The notes: generated from the sequence alone by a model not told the origin. Shown: positions 46,190-55,605, counted from the stretch's first letter. The stretch: 64,000 nt of DNA from Clostridiaceae bacterium (GCA_003553525.1 PWEO01000047.1:1-64000), one strand, 5' to 3'. A program made the numbers and translations.

Positions 46190-46319
46190 GTTGATGCTCC
46201 TCTCTAATTATTTCGCTATACTTAATATTATATTTTTTTTAAGTAAAACAAATAAACTTATCAAAAAAATCGTTAATGGTTCTTCTATGGGGTATAATAC
46301 TCTTAAAGGAGGTTTCCCT

Positions 46320-46982
46320 ATGAGTAGAACCTCATCCATCAATAGAAGTCATATTCATAGTCTTTACGTTCACCGTAATACCGTGGTCAGCGGAGCTTCT
46401 TCCGTAGACGGCGTAACTCCCATTCGAAAAGTGGAAAACAACACTTTTTACTCCGATGGAAACTATCTTTATTATTCGGATGCTTTTTACGACCATTTGA
46501 ACCGCTTTGAAAACGCCTACAACAGTTATTATACCCAAAGTAATCGACTTTCAAAACTTTCAAAGATACTAAGTACTACTAACGAAAAGACTTTTCAGCT
46601 TGATAATTTGGTAAAGGTTTTTGATCTTCTTACCAAAGAATACAATGAAACCATGGTAAACCTCAGAACCGCTGAAGAAGAAAGTAATATTCAACTTTCT
46701 TCAGAAATCATGCAATTTCTCATGGCGCAACAGCATTTTCTTGGTTATTTAGGGATTACCTTAAGAAGTGATTATTCCTGTAACTTTTCTCCCTGGATTT
46801 TTCGAAACAACTATCACTATCAAAGGGAAAAAATAGTATTCTTGATGACACATAAAAGATATCTGTTACAAAGGCTTACCGATTTATTTAAAACCGTTAC
46901 TATTGAACCCGAGATTTTTTCTATATACCGCCCTATGGATCGGGAACTGGAACATGGGGTATTGCTAGACCAGCGAACTTAA
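46320..46982 (+). CDS. Helical protein of unknown function
   Basis: The start is the ATG at 46320, eight bases after AAAGGAGG; the longer frame upstream overlaps the divergent gene. The 220-residue protein has no signal peptide, membrane segment or motif I recognise. It has a Ser/His/Asn-rich N-terminus (about 1-45), a Tyr/Asn-rich stretch (NNTFYSDGNYLYYSDAFYD) and a long coiled-coil-like helical region (about 55-130). A TATAAT lies just upstream, near enough that the leader would be very short. It ends at a bidirectional terminator. Confidence 0.6.
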   Translation: MSRTSSINRSHIHSLYVHRNTVVSGASSVDGVTPIRKVENNTFYSDGNYLYYSDAFYDHLNRFENAYNSYYTQSNRLSKLSKILSTTNEKTFQLDNLVKVFDLLTKEYNETMVNLRTAEEESNIQLSSEIMQFLMAQQHFLGYLGITLRSDYSCNFSPWIFRNNYHYQREKIVFLMTHKRYLLQRLTDLFKTVTIEPEIFSIYRPMDRELEHGVLLDQRT

Positions 46983-47055
46983 TCACCCGATGTTTTATTA
47001 ACCCACAGCTGTGATTGTTTGTCTTAAGTCGATTTTTAGCAACCGCCTTTATAGC

Positions 47056-47108
47056 AAAAAACCCTTAAACATTCCTCCGGGGATTTATGTTTAAAGGTTT
47101 ATTTTTTT
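47056..47108. terminator. Bidirectional terminator between the unknown gene and tRNA-Leu
   Basis: AAACCCTTAAACAT pairs with ATGTTTAAAGGTTT around a GC-rich loop, with A6 and T7 runs on its flanks. It serves the plus-strand 46320 gene and the minus-strand tRNA. Confidence 0.85.
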
Positions 47109-47125
47109 AAAACAGAATAATGATT

Positions 47126-47211
47126 TGGTGCGGGGGATGGGGTTCGAACCCACACACGATTAACGCACATGTCCCTCAAACATGCCTGTCTGCCTATTCC
47201 AGCACCCCCGC
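47126..47211 (-). tRNA. tRNA-Leu (anticodon GAG)
   Basis: An 86-base cloverleaf with acceptor GCGGGGG / CCCCCGC, an encoded CCA, a long variable arm, and GTTCGAACC in the T arm. The anticodon loop TTGAGGG between CATGT and ACATG gives GAG, which reads CUC/CUU leucine codons. Confidence 0.95.
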
Positions 47212-47228
47212 TATTCAAACACTACCCC

Positions 47229-47257
47229 ATTATAAGATGAAATCACTTCCTTGTCAA
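47229..47257 (-). promoter_or_regulatory. Consensus promoter of tRNA-Leu(GAG)
   Basis: On the minus strand TTGACA (47252-47257) and TATAAT (47229-47234) are 17 bp apart, both perfect to the sigma-A consensus, 18 bases before the tRNA. Confidence 0.92.
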
Positions 47258-47338
47258 TATGCTAGTGGAAGATCTATAGAAGTTTTCATACTTACCCTTT
47301 AATAAACTAAAAAATCTTTGAAACCAATTATTCAATAG

Positions 47339-48976
47339 TTACTTAGTTTCAATAAACCACTCGTCCAGGTTGGCGAAAATATTATTGCCTCTTAGCTGCA
47401 AGTATCCATGAAGGGATTCTCCAGAAAGATAAGTATCTTGTAAGAAATATAGACTTATAATTGGTAATTCTTCATGAATCATTGCTTGTAAGGCTTCCAT
47501 CCGATCTTTCTTTTCTTCCGGGGTTGGAGTCCTAAAGGTATCTTCCAGCATTTCATCCATTGCGCCATCACGATAGTCCATAAAATTACTTCTTCCTGCG
47601 AAGTCTGAATGAAATGCGAAGGATAGATCCGGTAAAAATGCTAATTCCCATGCGCCAAAATACAGCTCATAGTTTCCGTTGTCTAAACGTTGTTGAATAC
47701 TGTTAAAATCTTCTCTAGCCAAAGTTATATCAAAACCTAAATGAAGCAGTTGTTCTTTAATTACTTCCGCCGCCATCACCCTTGGTCCATGGTTTTCATT
47801 AACCAGGATTTCGACGGTAAGACTGTCTCCATTATTGTCAACCCAAAGGCCCTCTTCTCCGAATTGGTAACCCAGATTTTCCATTATTTCCTGAATTTCC
47901 TCTTCCTCTAAGGTTCCTTCATCTTCAGAAAGCCTTTCGTTGTAGAGCCAGTGTTCCCGGTGGATGGGAGTTTCTGTGGCTTGGCCGTATCCAAAGTAGA
48001 TTTCTTCAATCAATTGCTCTTTGTTGATTCCTTGCGCAAAAACTCTTCTGACATCTTTATTTCCTGCAAAGACGGAGTCCCCGTCAAAATTGAATGCAAG
48101 AAACTCTACGTGATTTCTAAGAAAAGCATGGACATTTCTCTCTTCACTACCTTCATGGTCTTCCAGATCCAAGTAAGTACTTCTGAACAGGTCCAGTTCT
48201 CCCTCTTCAAATAATCCCTTTCGCTCTTTGTAGTCTTCTATAATACGTACATCGATCGCCTCAATAAATGGATCTGTTCTATAATGGTCTTCAGACTTAC
48301 GTAAGGTAAACCCCTCCTCACCCATTTCATCGAGCATATATGGTCCGGTACCAATCCAGGGGAAATCCTCTCCAGTTAATAGCTCCGGATTTTCTTCGAA
48401 AATATGCTTGGGCAGTATCGAGAAAGTTAACGCTTCCAAGGCATTACTAAAGGGTCTTGTGAAAGAAATCCGAGCATTTCCGTTTTCCATTTCTCGAACT
48501 GCAGAAATATGTTTAACGCTGTTTTGGTATATTCGGTGGCTGATACTTTCCGACGGGGCATTTTTAATGGCATTCACGGTAAATTCAATATCCTCTACGG
48601 TGAAAGGTTCTCCATCATGCCACATTACCTCCGAATTGAGCTCTAGTTCCACGACTTGACCGTCTTCTGAAAAACTCCAGTCTTTGGCAATTTCTCCAAT
48701 AATGGAAAGGTCCTCGTCAAAGGTTACCAGACTCTCAAAAATCAGCTGTTGGATATGAATCATATCCTCAGGATTTTCATAAATCGGATTCCCATGAGCA
48801 ACTTCAGCAACCGCTAATCGCAAAGTTCCTCCATAATTTGCTTCCGGTTCACCGAGTTCTTCTTCCTCCTCTACTTCTCCATTTTCCGACTCTTCCTCCG
48901 GAGCTTCTTCATCACATGCTGTTAGGAATACAATCAATAATAGTCCCATAAAAATCATCATCATTTTTTTCTTCAA
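47339..48976 (-). CDS. Oligopeptide/nickel-type ABC substrate-binding lipoprotein (family 5)
   Basis: The 545-residue protein has a lipoprotein signal (KMMMIFMGLLLIVFLTAC, Cys21) and an acidic linker. The family-5 solute-binding domain shows NYGGTLRLAVAE, LVTFDEDLSIIGEIAKDWSFSEDGQVVELELNSEVMWHDGEPFTVEDIEF and the late QRLDNGNYELYFGAW. The start is TTG after AAGGGGG. The ligand is unknown; peptides are most likely. No permease or ATPase gene is adjacent, so it either works with transporter subunits elsewhere or as a sensor. Confidence 0.92.
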   Translation of the reverse strand: MKKKMMMIFMGLLLIVFLTACDEEAPEEESENGEVEEEEELGEPEANYGGTLRLAVAEVAHGNPIYENPEDMIHIQQLIFESLVTFDEDLSIIGEIAKDWSFSEDGQVVELELNSEVMWHDGEPFTVEDIEFTVNAIKNAPSESISHRIYQNSVKHISAVREMENGNARISFTRPFSNALEALTFSILPKHIFEENPELLTGEDFPWIGTGPYMLDEMGEEGFTLRKSEDHYRTDPFIEAIDVRIIEDYKERKGLFEEGELDLFRSTYLDLEDHEGSEERNVHAFLRNHVEFLAFNFDGDSVFAGNKDVRRVFAQGINKEQLIEEIYFGYGQATETPIHREHWLYNERLSEDEGTLEEEEIQEIMENLGYQFGEEGLWVDNNGDSLTVEILVNENHGPRVMAAEVIKEQLLHLGFDITLAREDFNSIQQRLDNGNYELYFGAWELAFLPDLSFAFHSDFAGRSNFMDYRDGAMDEMLEDTFRTPTPEEKKDRMEALQAMIHEELPIISLYFLQDTYLSGESLHGYLQLRGNNIFANLDEWFIETK

Positions 48977-49025
48977 TTCTTTTCCCCCTTAATTAATTAC
49001 CCCATTTTTACTGTCGGATTTTCTT

Positions 49026-49700
49026 TTAACATTCATTCTTCAGTTGTGATTTCTTCATAGTCGTTTTTTGCTTCTTTCCTTGTCCCATTAATCTGGAAAA
49101 CTCTTGTTCGATTTGACTCTGTAAAAACTCGATATCTTTAGAATTATCAAGTACCACGTCGGCAAACTTCTTCTTTTCCGATGTGGACATTTGAGATTCA
49201 ATTTTTCTTTGGGCATCGGTTTTACTGATTGCGTCTCTATTCATCAGTCGACGGATCTGTTCATCCTTTGTAATAGCCACGAGCCATACCTCGTCCACCC
49301 ATGTATGAAGATTCATTTCAATTAATAAGGCTCCATCGATGACTATGCACTCGGATGTCTTTGCTTCTTGTGAACGGTTTTCCGCTGACTTTTTAAATCT
49401 TGCCAGTTGATCCGCAATTTTATTTCGAATAGCAGGATACATAATTTCATTGAGTTTCTGTAGGGCCTCGCCATCATTAAATACCATAGAACCCAGTTTT
49501 TTACGAAGAAGTTTTCCCTCTTTATTCAGGAATTCTTTTCCGAAAGTCTCTTCTATTGCATCTAAGACATTGGATTCCTCAGCAACTTCCCGCGCAACCA
49601 TATCTCCGTCGACAACATTACAACCCAGTTTTTCCAGATGTTTTGATGCCGTGCTTTTTCCTGTGGCAATACTGCCGGTTAATCCTATGATTATAACCAT
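49026..49700 (-). CDS. coaE: Dephospho-CoA kinase
   Basis: The 224-residue P-loop kinase has GLTGSIATGKST (Walker A), DGDMVAREV, and RLMNRDAISKTDAQRKIESQMS (lid). It makes coenzyme A from dephospho-CoA. It is slightly longer than usual, with a Lys-rich C-terminal tail. It follows polA after 14 bases with an AAAGGTGA site; the polA-coaE pair is common in Firmicutes. Confidence 0.95.
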   Translation of the reverse strand: MVIIIGLTGSIATGKSTASKHLEKLGCNVVDGDMVAREVAEESNVLDAIEETFGKEFLNKEGKLLRKKLGSMVFNDGEALQKLNEIMYPAIRNKIADQLARFKKSAENRSQEAKTSECIVIDGALLIEMNLHTWVDEVWLVAITKDEQIRRLMNRDAISKTDAQRKIESQMSTSEKKKFADVVLDNSKDIEFLQSQIEQEFSRLMGQGKKQKTTMKKSQLKNEC

Positions 49701-49714
49701 TCAATCACCTTTTC

Positions 49715-52435
49715 CTATTTAAGATCGTACCAGCATTTTCCCTGGGACATGTCAATTTTTAGCGGCACTTTTAAATCCATGGCATCCTCCATCGAACTTC
49801 GAATGATTGCTTTCACCTGATCGATTTCCTTTTCCGGAGCCTCCACAATCAGTTCATCGTGTACCTGTAACAACAGCTTTCCTTCTAAGTTCTGTTCATC
49901 TAATTTTTTAAATACTTGAATCATGGCAATTTTAATAATGTCTGCAGCGCTTCCTTGAATCGGTGTATTCATTGCGGTCCGTTCTGCAAAGGAACGGAGG
50001 TTGTAGTTTCTCGCATGGATATCAGGCAAATACCTTCTTCGATTAAGAAGTGTGGTTACATAACCAAATTCTTTCGCAAATTCTACGGTTTTATCCATAT
50101 AGGATTTTACCCCGGGATATTTTCTAAAATAATTGTCAATATAATCCTGGGCTTTTTTTCGATTGATCCCCAAGTTTTCCGACAATCCGTAATCACTGAT
50201 TCCATAGACAATTCCGAAGTTCACAGCTTTAGCATTACTTCGCATATCCGAAGTCACTTCATCAAATTCTACATCGAAGATTTCCGCTGCAGTGCGAGTG
50301 TGAATGTCCTCATTCCGAAGAAAAGAATCAATTAAATTTTCATCCTCAGACATATGGGCTAGTACCCGAAGTTCAATTTGTGAATAATCCGCCGAAATAA
50401 AGATCGAATTTTCTTTAGCAACAAATACTTTTCGAAGCTGTCGTCCCATTTCCATACGAATTGGAATGTTTTGTAGATTAGGCTCCGTACTGGAAATTCT
50501 TCCTGTGGATGCCACGGTTTGCATAAAGTGAGAGTGAATACGTCCAGTGATCGGATTAATAATTTTTAACAATCCGTCAATATAAGTATTTTTAAGCTTA
50601 GTAATTTGTCGATATTCTAGAATCCTCTCAATAATATCATGTTTATCCTTAAGCTTTTCCAACACTTCAACATTAGTGGAATAACCGGTCTTCGTCTTCT
50701 TCATCGGAGGTAGATTCAGCTTGTCAAACAAAATAGTGCCCAATTGTTTCGGAGAGTTAATATTAAATGTTTCTCCTGCTAAATTATAAATGGTTTTTGT
50801 TAAGTTGTCTATCTTTTCTTCATAGCTCTTTTGCAGTTCCTTTAGCAACTCTTTATCCGCTAGTATTCCCTGATACTCCATACCGGCTAATACTTCTATT
50901 AAGGGAATCTCCACGTTTTGATGAAGATCATTTAGTTTGTATTCCCGCAGTTTATCTTCCATAAAGGATTTTAATGAAAATAGGTGTAGTACCCGGCCTT
51001 GTAGATACGAAGAAAAATCTTCCTGCTCCAGATCTTGAAAGGAAATTTGTTTTTTTCCCTTGCCCAGGAAGGCTTCTTTGCTTTTTATGTTGGTTCCTGT
51101 GTATTCCAATACCAAATCTTCTAAGTCATAACCGGATTTGTTGGGATTGATTAAGTACTCCGCAATCATGGTGTCAAACACTACGTAATTTAAATTGATC
51201 CTGTGATTTTTCAAATGCAGAATCTCACTCTTACTATTATGAGCTACAAGTTCTATTTTTTCCCTTTCAATAATCATTTTAAACCACACCCAAAATTCTT
51301 TCTTTAGGGCCGAGCTGAAAGTAGCCAGATCAATAATATATACGTTGTTTTCTTTAGTCACAAGACTTAATGCCAAAATTTCATCCTTAGTTAATGCCTC
51401 CCCTTTTGTTAAAGAATACATTCCCAGTTTCTTCGAAGTCTTTAAGTATTCTTGAATAGCATTTTGTAGTTCTTTAAAGCTATTTTCATCCTGCACTTCT
51501 AACACTTTGTAATCCTCTGAAGAACTAACATCTTCACTTAAAGCTTTGGTGACTTCCTCTTCTATTGAAGAACCCTCTTCTGCCCGAGCCCGAATTTTTT
51601 TCATTAAACTATGAAACTCGTAATCTTTAAAAATTTTAACCGCTTCCTCCAAGTAAATTTTTCTTCTTTTCAGTTTTAAAAAATCAATATCCATGGGCAT
51701 ATATCGAACGATTGTTGCCAATCGCTTGCTGAGTATTGCTTTATCCTGATTACGTTCCACTTTTTCACGTAGTTTATCCCCGGATATTTGATCGGTATTT
51801 GCTATTAAATTCTCAACAGTTCCAAATTCCTGCAGTAACTTAAGGGCGGTTTTTTCGCCGACTCCTGGAATTCCCGGAATATTATCGGAGCTGTCCCCCA
51901 TTAGACCCTTTAAGTCGATAAAAGCCTTGGGGGTCACTCCGGTTTCCTCTTTTACTTTATCAGCATCATAAATTTCAATGTTGGATATGCCCCGTTTGGT
52001 AAAGATGATTTTAGTAGTGTCAGAGGCCAGTTGTAATGCGTCCTTATCCCCAGTTACCACTAGTGTCTCCATTCCCTGCTGTTCTCCCTGGGTTACAACG
52101 GTCCCGATGATATCATCTGCTTCAAAACCTTCAACTTCTATGCGATACACGTTAAGAGCATCTAAGATATCCTTTAGAGGCTGAATCTGCTGACGAAGCT
52201 CCGAAGGCATTTTTTTTCGTCCCGCTTTGTATTCCTTAAACTCTTTATGGCGGAATGTTGGCTTTCTCAAATCAAATGCTACTGCAAAATATCCTGGATT
52301 ATATTCTTCCAGCATTCGAAAGGTCATTGTTAAAAAACCATAAATAGCATTGGTGTGTCTTCCGTCCTTGGTTTTCAAAGGGGGAAGCGCATAAAATGCT
52401 CGGTTTAGAAGACTGTTTCCATCAATAATGATCAT
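49715..52435 (-). CDS. polA: DNA polymerase I
   Basis: I use the ATG ending at 52435 (MIIIDGNSLLNRAFYAL), nine bases after AGGAG; a TTG 16 codons upstream is possible. The 906-residue protein has the 5'-3' exonuclease domain (about 1-290; FEADDIIGT, GDKDALQL, GIPGVGEKTA), a central exonuclease-like domain (about 310-490), and the polymerase (DYSQIELRVLAHMS, RRYLPDI, QVHDELIVEAP). The DxE proofreading motif is not apparent (MYSLTKGEALTKDEI), as in Bacillus PolA, so 3'-5' activity is probably lost. It works in repair and Okazaki maturation. Confidence 0.96.
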   Translation of the reverse strand: MIIIDGNSLLNRAFYALPPLKTKDGRHTNAIYGFLTMTFRMLEEYNPGYFAVAFDLRKPTFRHKEFKEYKAGRKKMPSELRQQIQPLKDILDALNVYRIEVEGFEADDIIGTVVTQGEQQGMETLVVTGDKDALQLASDTTKIIFTKRGISNIEIYDADKVKEETGVTPKAFIDLKGLMGDSSDNIPGIPGVGEKTALKLLQEFGTVENLIANTDQISGDKLREKVERNQDKAILSKRLATIVRYMPMDIDFLKLKRRKIYLEEAVKIFKDYEFHSLMKKIRARAEEGSSIEEEVTKALSEDVSSSEDYKVLEVQDENSFKELQNAIQEYLKTSKKLGMYSLTKGEALTKDEILALSLVTKENNVYIIDLATFSSALKKEFWVWFKMIIEREKIELVAHNSKSEILHLKNHRINLNYVVFDTMIAEYLINPNKSGYDLEDLVLEYTGTNIKSKEAFLGKGKKQISFQDLEQEDFSSYLQGRVLHLFSLKSFMEDKLREYKLNDLHQNVEIPLIEVLAGMEYQGILADKELLKELQKSYEEKIDNLTKTIYNLAGETFNINSPKQLGTILFDKLNLPPMKKTKTGYSTNVEVLEKLKDKHDIIERILEYRQITKLKNTYIDGLLKIINPITGRIHSHFMQTVASTGRISSTEPNLQNIPIRMEMGRQLRKVFVAKENSIFISADYSQIELRVLAHMSEDENLIDSFLRNEDIHTRTAAEIFDVEFDEVTSDMRSNAKAVNFGIVYGISDYGLSENLGINRKKAQDYIDNYFRKYPGVKSYMDKTVEFAKEFGYVTTLLNRRRYLPDIHARNYNLRSFAERTAMNTPIQGSAADIIKIAMIQVFKKLDEQNLEGKLLLQVHDELIVEAPEKEIDQVKAIIRSSMEDAMDLKVPLKIDMSQGKCWYDLK

Positions 52436-52636
52436 TTTATTGTTCTCCTGCTGAGTCAAATTTTGGCTTTCATTGTTGATCAAATTTCCTCGCCTCTCTT
52501 TCCTTCAATTTTAAATTAGGCATTTTTTACTATTTTTTATTTATACTTGCTAATTCCCGTTCCCGAAGTGAAATTAATTCATCTTGATTAATTGTGTTCA
52601 ATTTTTAGCAGTTAGTTTATAAGCCAATTTCCACAC

Positions 52637-53431
52637 TTAATTTTTGCGATTCTTTCGAGGAACCACTATTACGGTTATTACCCCAATTCCCAGTAATAAC
52701 ACGATCCATTCCCTGTATTTTACGCCTAATATCTTGGATTCTTCAGTTTCCATGGTTCTAAGTTCGCTTTCTTCCACTTGGTCTTCTCGAGAATAACTAT
52801 CTTCACCAAATGCGGTTTCTTCATCCTCCATAGCGGTAATTCCAGGTTGTCTTTGAGGATATTCTGAGATTTCATTTTCCACAGAATCTGAGATTTCTTC
52901 CGATTCTTCGACAGGTCTTTCCTCTGGATCACTTTCCCCTTCACTGTCCATAACCATCATATCCTCTTGTATGGGACTTGGAGCCCAGTCAGTATTTAGA
53001 ATCACTGTAGAGGTTACGATCAAGATCAAAACCGCGGCCAAAGAAACCTTTTTGATCCATGGATTCTGTTTTAAGAACCACTGACGAGGGTTTTTTCTGT
53101 AACCATAGAATTCCCTGTTTTTTTGTACGTTTTCATATTCATCTTCCACTATACTATTTTCAGTGGATTCTTCCGAACCTTTCCGAGTTTTTTCATATTT
53201 GGATTTCATCACTTCCATCTCTAGTGCATTTATAATGCTTTTGCTTAAGTCTTCAGGTGCCTTAATATTATTCAAATCCTCTAGACTTCCGAGAATTCCT
53301 TTGGTGTTTTCTAGGGCTCGAAAACATTGCCGACAATCATTAACATGATCCAGAAAGCTCTTTTCTTCATCTTTATTTAGTTTTCCGTCGATATATAGGG
53401 ATATTTTCTCATCAAATTCATTGCAGTTCAT
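52637..53431 (-). CDS. Zinc-finger anti-sigma factor, membrane bound
   Basis: The 264-residue protein has an N-terminal anti-sigma zinc domain with Cys3, His29, Cys33 and Cys36 (HVNDCRQC, HxxxCxxC), a membrane helix (about 129-148; SLAAVLILIVTSTVILNT), an acidic Glu/Ser/Asp-rich extracytoplasmic region, and a second C-terminal membrane helix (WIVLLLGIGVITVIVV). It should bind and silence the adjacent ECF sigma factor and respond to envelope stress. It follows the sigma gene after 15 bases with an AGGAGG site. Confidence 0.88.
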   Translation of the reverse strand: MNCNEFDEKISLYIDGKLNKDEEKSFLDHVNDCRQCFRALENTKGILGSLEDLNNIKAPEDLSKSIINALEMEVMKSKYEKTRKGSEESTENSIVEDEYENVQKNREFYGYRKNPRQWFLKQNPWIKKVSLAAVLILIVTSTVILNTDWAPSPIQEDMMVMDSEGESDPEERPVEESEEISDSVENEISEYPQRQPGITAMEDEETAFGEDSYSREDQVEESELRTMETEESKILGVKYREWIVLLLGIGVITVIVVPRKNRKN

Positions 53432-53446
53432 TATTTTTCCTCCTCT

Positions 53447-54025
53447 CTAATGCTCCTTTAGAAGGTCTGTCAAACGTTGTCTTAATTGTTTCCGCCCTCT
53501 ATTTAACCGGGATTTTACCGTTCCTTCGGAGATATTCAGTACTTTTGCAATTTCTTCATAGGAGAGGTTTTCAATATCCCGCAAGATTATAACTCCCTGA
53601 TATTCTGCAGGTAGCTCTACTATACATTTTTTTATTTCTTTTTTTACAAATTCATATTCCAACAGTGCCTCGGGACCATCGGACAAGTCTTTCAAGGGAA
53701 TTTCATACCCGTTATTATTTAAATTGTTTTTCGTTTCCATAGGTATTTCCTTCCGTCTTTTTTGTTTGCGAATTATATCCAGACAGGTATTGTGAACAAT
53801 TCGGTACATCCATGTGGAAAAATTACTTTGAAATTTAAAGTTTTTAAGGGATTTGTATATTTTAATAAAGGATTCCTGGGTAGCATCCTTAGCATCTTCC
53901 GGATTTCCAAGCATTCCATAGGCCGTTCGATAAGCCTGATCCTGATAACGAAGGATCAGCTGTTCAAAACTTTTTATACTTCCCTGTTGTGACTCTTTAA
54001 TGAGTTTAGCCTCTTCGATGTTCAA
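53447..54025 (-). CDS. ECF RNA polymerase sigma factor
   Basis: The 192-residue protein has sigma region 2 (YRTAYGMLGNPEDAKDATQESFIKIYKSL, FSTWMYRIVHNTCLDIIRK) and region 4 (LPAEYQGVIILRDIENLSYEEIAKVLNISEGTVKSRLNRGRKQLR), the ECF layout. The start is TTG six bases after AAAGGAG. The anti-sigma gene follows in the same unit. An ECF-like element (GGAAC-N18-GTCTAA) lies just upstream, suggesting autoregulation. Confidence 0.93.
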   Translation of the reverse strand: MNIEEAKLIKESQQGSIKSFEQLILRYQDQAYRTAYGMLGNPEDAKDATQESFIKIYKSLKNFKFQSNFSTWMYRIVHNTCLDIIRKQKRRKEIPMETKNNLNNNGYEIPLKDLSDGPEALLEYEFVKKEIKKCIVELPAEYQGVIILRDIENLSYEEIAKVLNISEGTVKSRLNRGRKQLRQRLTDLLKEH

Positions 54026-54055
54026 TGGCGGCTCCTTTCCGAAGATCTATAGTTT

Positions 54056-54084
54056 TTAGACTTCATTTTCATTAAAATTGTTCC
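54056..54084 (-). promoter_or_regulatory. Candidate ECF-dependent promoter of the sigma gene
   Basis: On the minus strand GGAAC (54080-54084) and GTCTAA (54056-54061) are spaced 18 bp. The motif pair resembles ECF promoter cores such as those of sigma-E, but is judged by eye. Confidence 0.35.
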
Positions 54085-54160
54085 CGTATACCCTGATCTA
54101 TTTTATAGCTCTCGGATCTATATTATCACAAATTTTCCCTTCATAGTAACGAGAAATTAT

Positions 54161-54189
54161 TTGACTTTGTCTAGGGATCGTGTTATTAT
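54161..54189 (+). promoter_or_regulatory. Promoter of tRNA-Leu(CAA)
   Basis: TTGACT (54161-54166) and TATTAT (54184-54189) are 17 bp apart, with a TG extension before the -10, 14 bases upstream of the tRNA. Confidence 0.75.
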
Positions 54190-54203
54190 TTCTATAGATT
54201 TCA

Positions 54204-54291
54204 GCCGCGGTGGCGGAATTGGCAGACGCAGCAGACTCAAAATCTGCCGGTGTTAATCACTGTAAGGGTTCAAGTCCCTTCCGCGGCACCA
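54204..54291 (+). tRNA. tRNA-Leu (anticodon CAA)
   Basis: An 88-base cloverleaf with acceptor GCCGCGG / CCGCGGC, encoded CCA, a long variable arm (GCCGGTGTTAATCACTGTAAGG), and GTTCAAGTC in the T arm. The loop CTCAAAA between GCAGA and TCTGC gives CAA, which reads UUG. Confidence 0.95.
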
Positions 54292-54325
54292 CCTTTAAGC
54301 TTAATATTTTCCATCAAATCTTTAG

Positions 54326-54355
54326 CCTCCTAGTTATGTTCTAGAGGTTTTTTTT
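54326..54355 (+). terminator. Intrinsic terminator of tRNA-Leu(CAA)
   Basis: CCTCCTAG pairs with CTAGAGG (one bulge) across a 7-base loop, followed by eight T residues. Confidence 0.8.
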
Positions 54356-54544
54356 AGTTATCACTGTTTTAAAGCTACAATCCCGGTTATATAGACTATG
54401 TTCAAGCAGAATGTGTGCAGGCCTAAATCTTAGAAAAAAATTTTTCTACGGACCCTCTATACAAACTTATCCATTATAGAATAGAGAATTTTCTGAAGCA
54501 TAAGTATACTGTAAAACAATTAATAAGCCAAGTGAGGTGAAAAT

Positions 54545-55450
54545 ATGAATGAAGAAACCCGCTATAAAGCTTCCCGCAAAGCCTCTTATTTGAATCTGCT
54601 GGGAAATATCGTACTTACCTTTTTAAAAGGATTTATCGGATACCTTGCAGGGAGTACGGCTCTGATGGCTGATGCGGTACACTCAGCTTCGGATTTCATC
54701 GGGACCGTCATAGTTATTAAGGGGGTAAAAATAGCTCATCAACCTCCCGATGAGTCCCATCCCTATGGTCATCATAAAGCCGAATCCATTGTCTCAAAAA
54801 TCATTGCCATTATTTTAATGATTACCGCAGTTTTCATCGGCTATGAAGCTTTTCAGATCCTTGTTTCCGATGATATCGGTATTCCCGGAAATGCAGCCAT
54901 TGTTGTGGCTATAATATCCATCGCTGTAAAAGAGGGAATGTACCAGTACACCATTCGGGTGGGCAGAAAGTATCGTAATGCCGCATTGATTGCTGATGCA
55001 TGGCATCAACGCTCCGATGCAATTTCTTCAATTGCTGCTTTAATCGGGATTACCGGTGCCGTACTGGGTTTTCCCTTTATGGATCCTCTTGCGGGCATAG
55101 TGGTGGCACTGCTGATTTTAAAGACAGCCATTTCCATCTATATTGATGCCATTCAAGATTTAATGGACTCCGCCCCTGCCCAAGAAGTTCTAGATAAAAT
55201 TACGGATGCCGCAGAAATCGAAGAAGGCGTAAAAGCAGTTTCCGAGATCAAAGTGAGACGTTACGGTTCCATGTTACTAGTAGATATGAAAATCAATGTC
55301 TCTCCTCATATTACCGTTGAAAGTGGCCATGCTATAGCAGCCCGCACAAAGCAAAACATCCTTGCCCTTAATGATGAGGTAAAGGATGTGCTGATTCATG
55401 TGAACCCCTACTACGATCAGGAGACAGTACCTCAGAAGAAAGATCATTAA
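54545..55450 (+). CDS. Cation diffusion facilitator (CDF) metal efflux protein
   Basis: The 301-residue protein has six membrane helices (about 12-205) and a cytoplasmic ferredoxin-like C-terminal domain (about 215-295). Metal-site residues lie in ADAVHSASDF (HxxxD, helix 2) and ADAWHQRSDAISS (HxxxD, helix 5), with SHPYGHHKAE between helices. CDF proteins export divalent metals such as Mn, Zn or Fe by proton antiport; the metal cannot be read. A GTGAGGTGA site precedes the ATG. It is a single gene with a terminator. Confidence 0.95.
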   Translation: MNEETRYKASRKASYLNLLGNIVLTFLKGFIGYLAGSTALMADAVHSASDFIGTVIVIKGVKIAHQPPDESHPYGHHKAESIVSKIIAIILMITAVFIGYEAFQILVSDDIGIPGNAAIVVAIISIAVKEGMYQYTIRVGRKYRNAALIADAWHQRSDAISSIAALIGITGAVLGFPFMDPLAGIVVALLILKTAISIYIDAIQDLMDSAPAQEVLDKITDAAEIEEGVKAVSEIKVRRYGSMLLVDMKINVSPHITVESGHAIAARTKQNILALNDEVKDVLIHVNPYYDQETVPQKKDH

Positions 55451-55488
55451 TTCAAAAATAATCTCATCTATTATTTAACAACTTGAAA

Positions 55489-55521
55489 AAGGCCGAAAAC
55501 CCTTGTTGGATTTTCGGCCTT
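55489..55521. terminator. Bidirectional terminator between CDF and M18 genes
   Basis: AAGGCCGAAAA pairs perfectly with TTTTCGGCCTT across an 11-base loop, with A5 on one side and T-rich sequence on the other. Confidence 0.85.
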
Positions 55522-55605
55522 CTTAGTTGCTTTATAATTAAACCGCTATACTCTATCAACTACCTACACTAAAATCAATTTCCATAACTCTCTTGATATG
55601 CTAAT

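Noticed and set aside
46008-46319. N-terminal extension of the 46320 plus-strand gene (would make a 324-residue protein)
   Set aside because: It overlaps the start and leader of the divergent 45515-46189 gene, has no ribosome site and its residues look like antisense of that gene. The internal ATG at 46320 has an AAAGGAGG site.
52637-52720. Sortase (LPXTG-type) anchor at the end of the anti-sigma protein
   Set aside because: The C-terminus has a hydrophobic helix and basic tail but no LPxTG-like motif before it.
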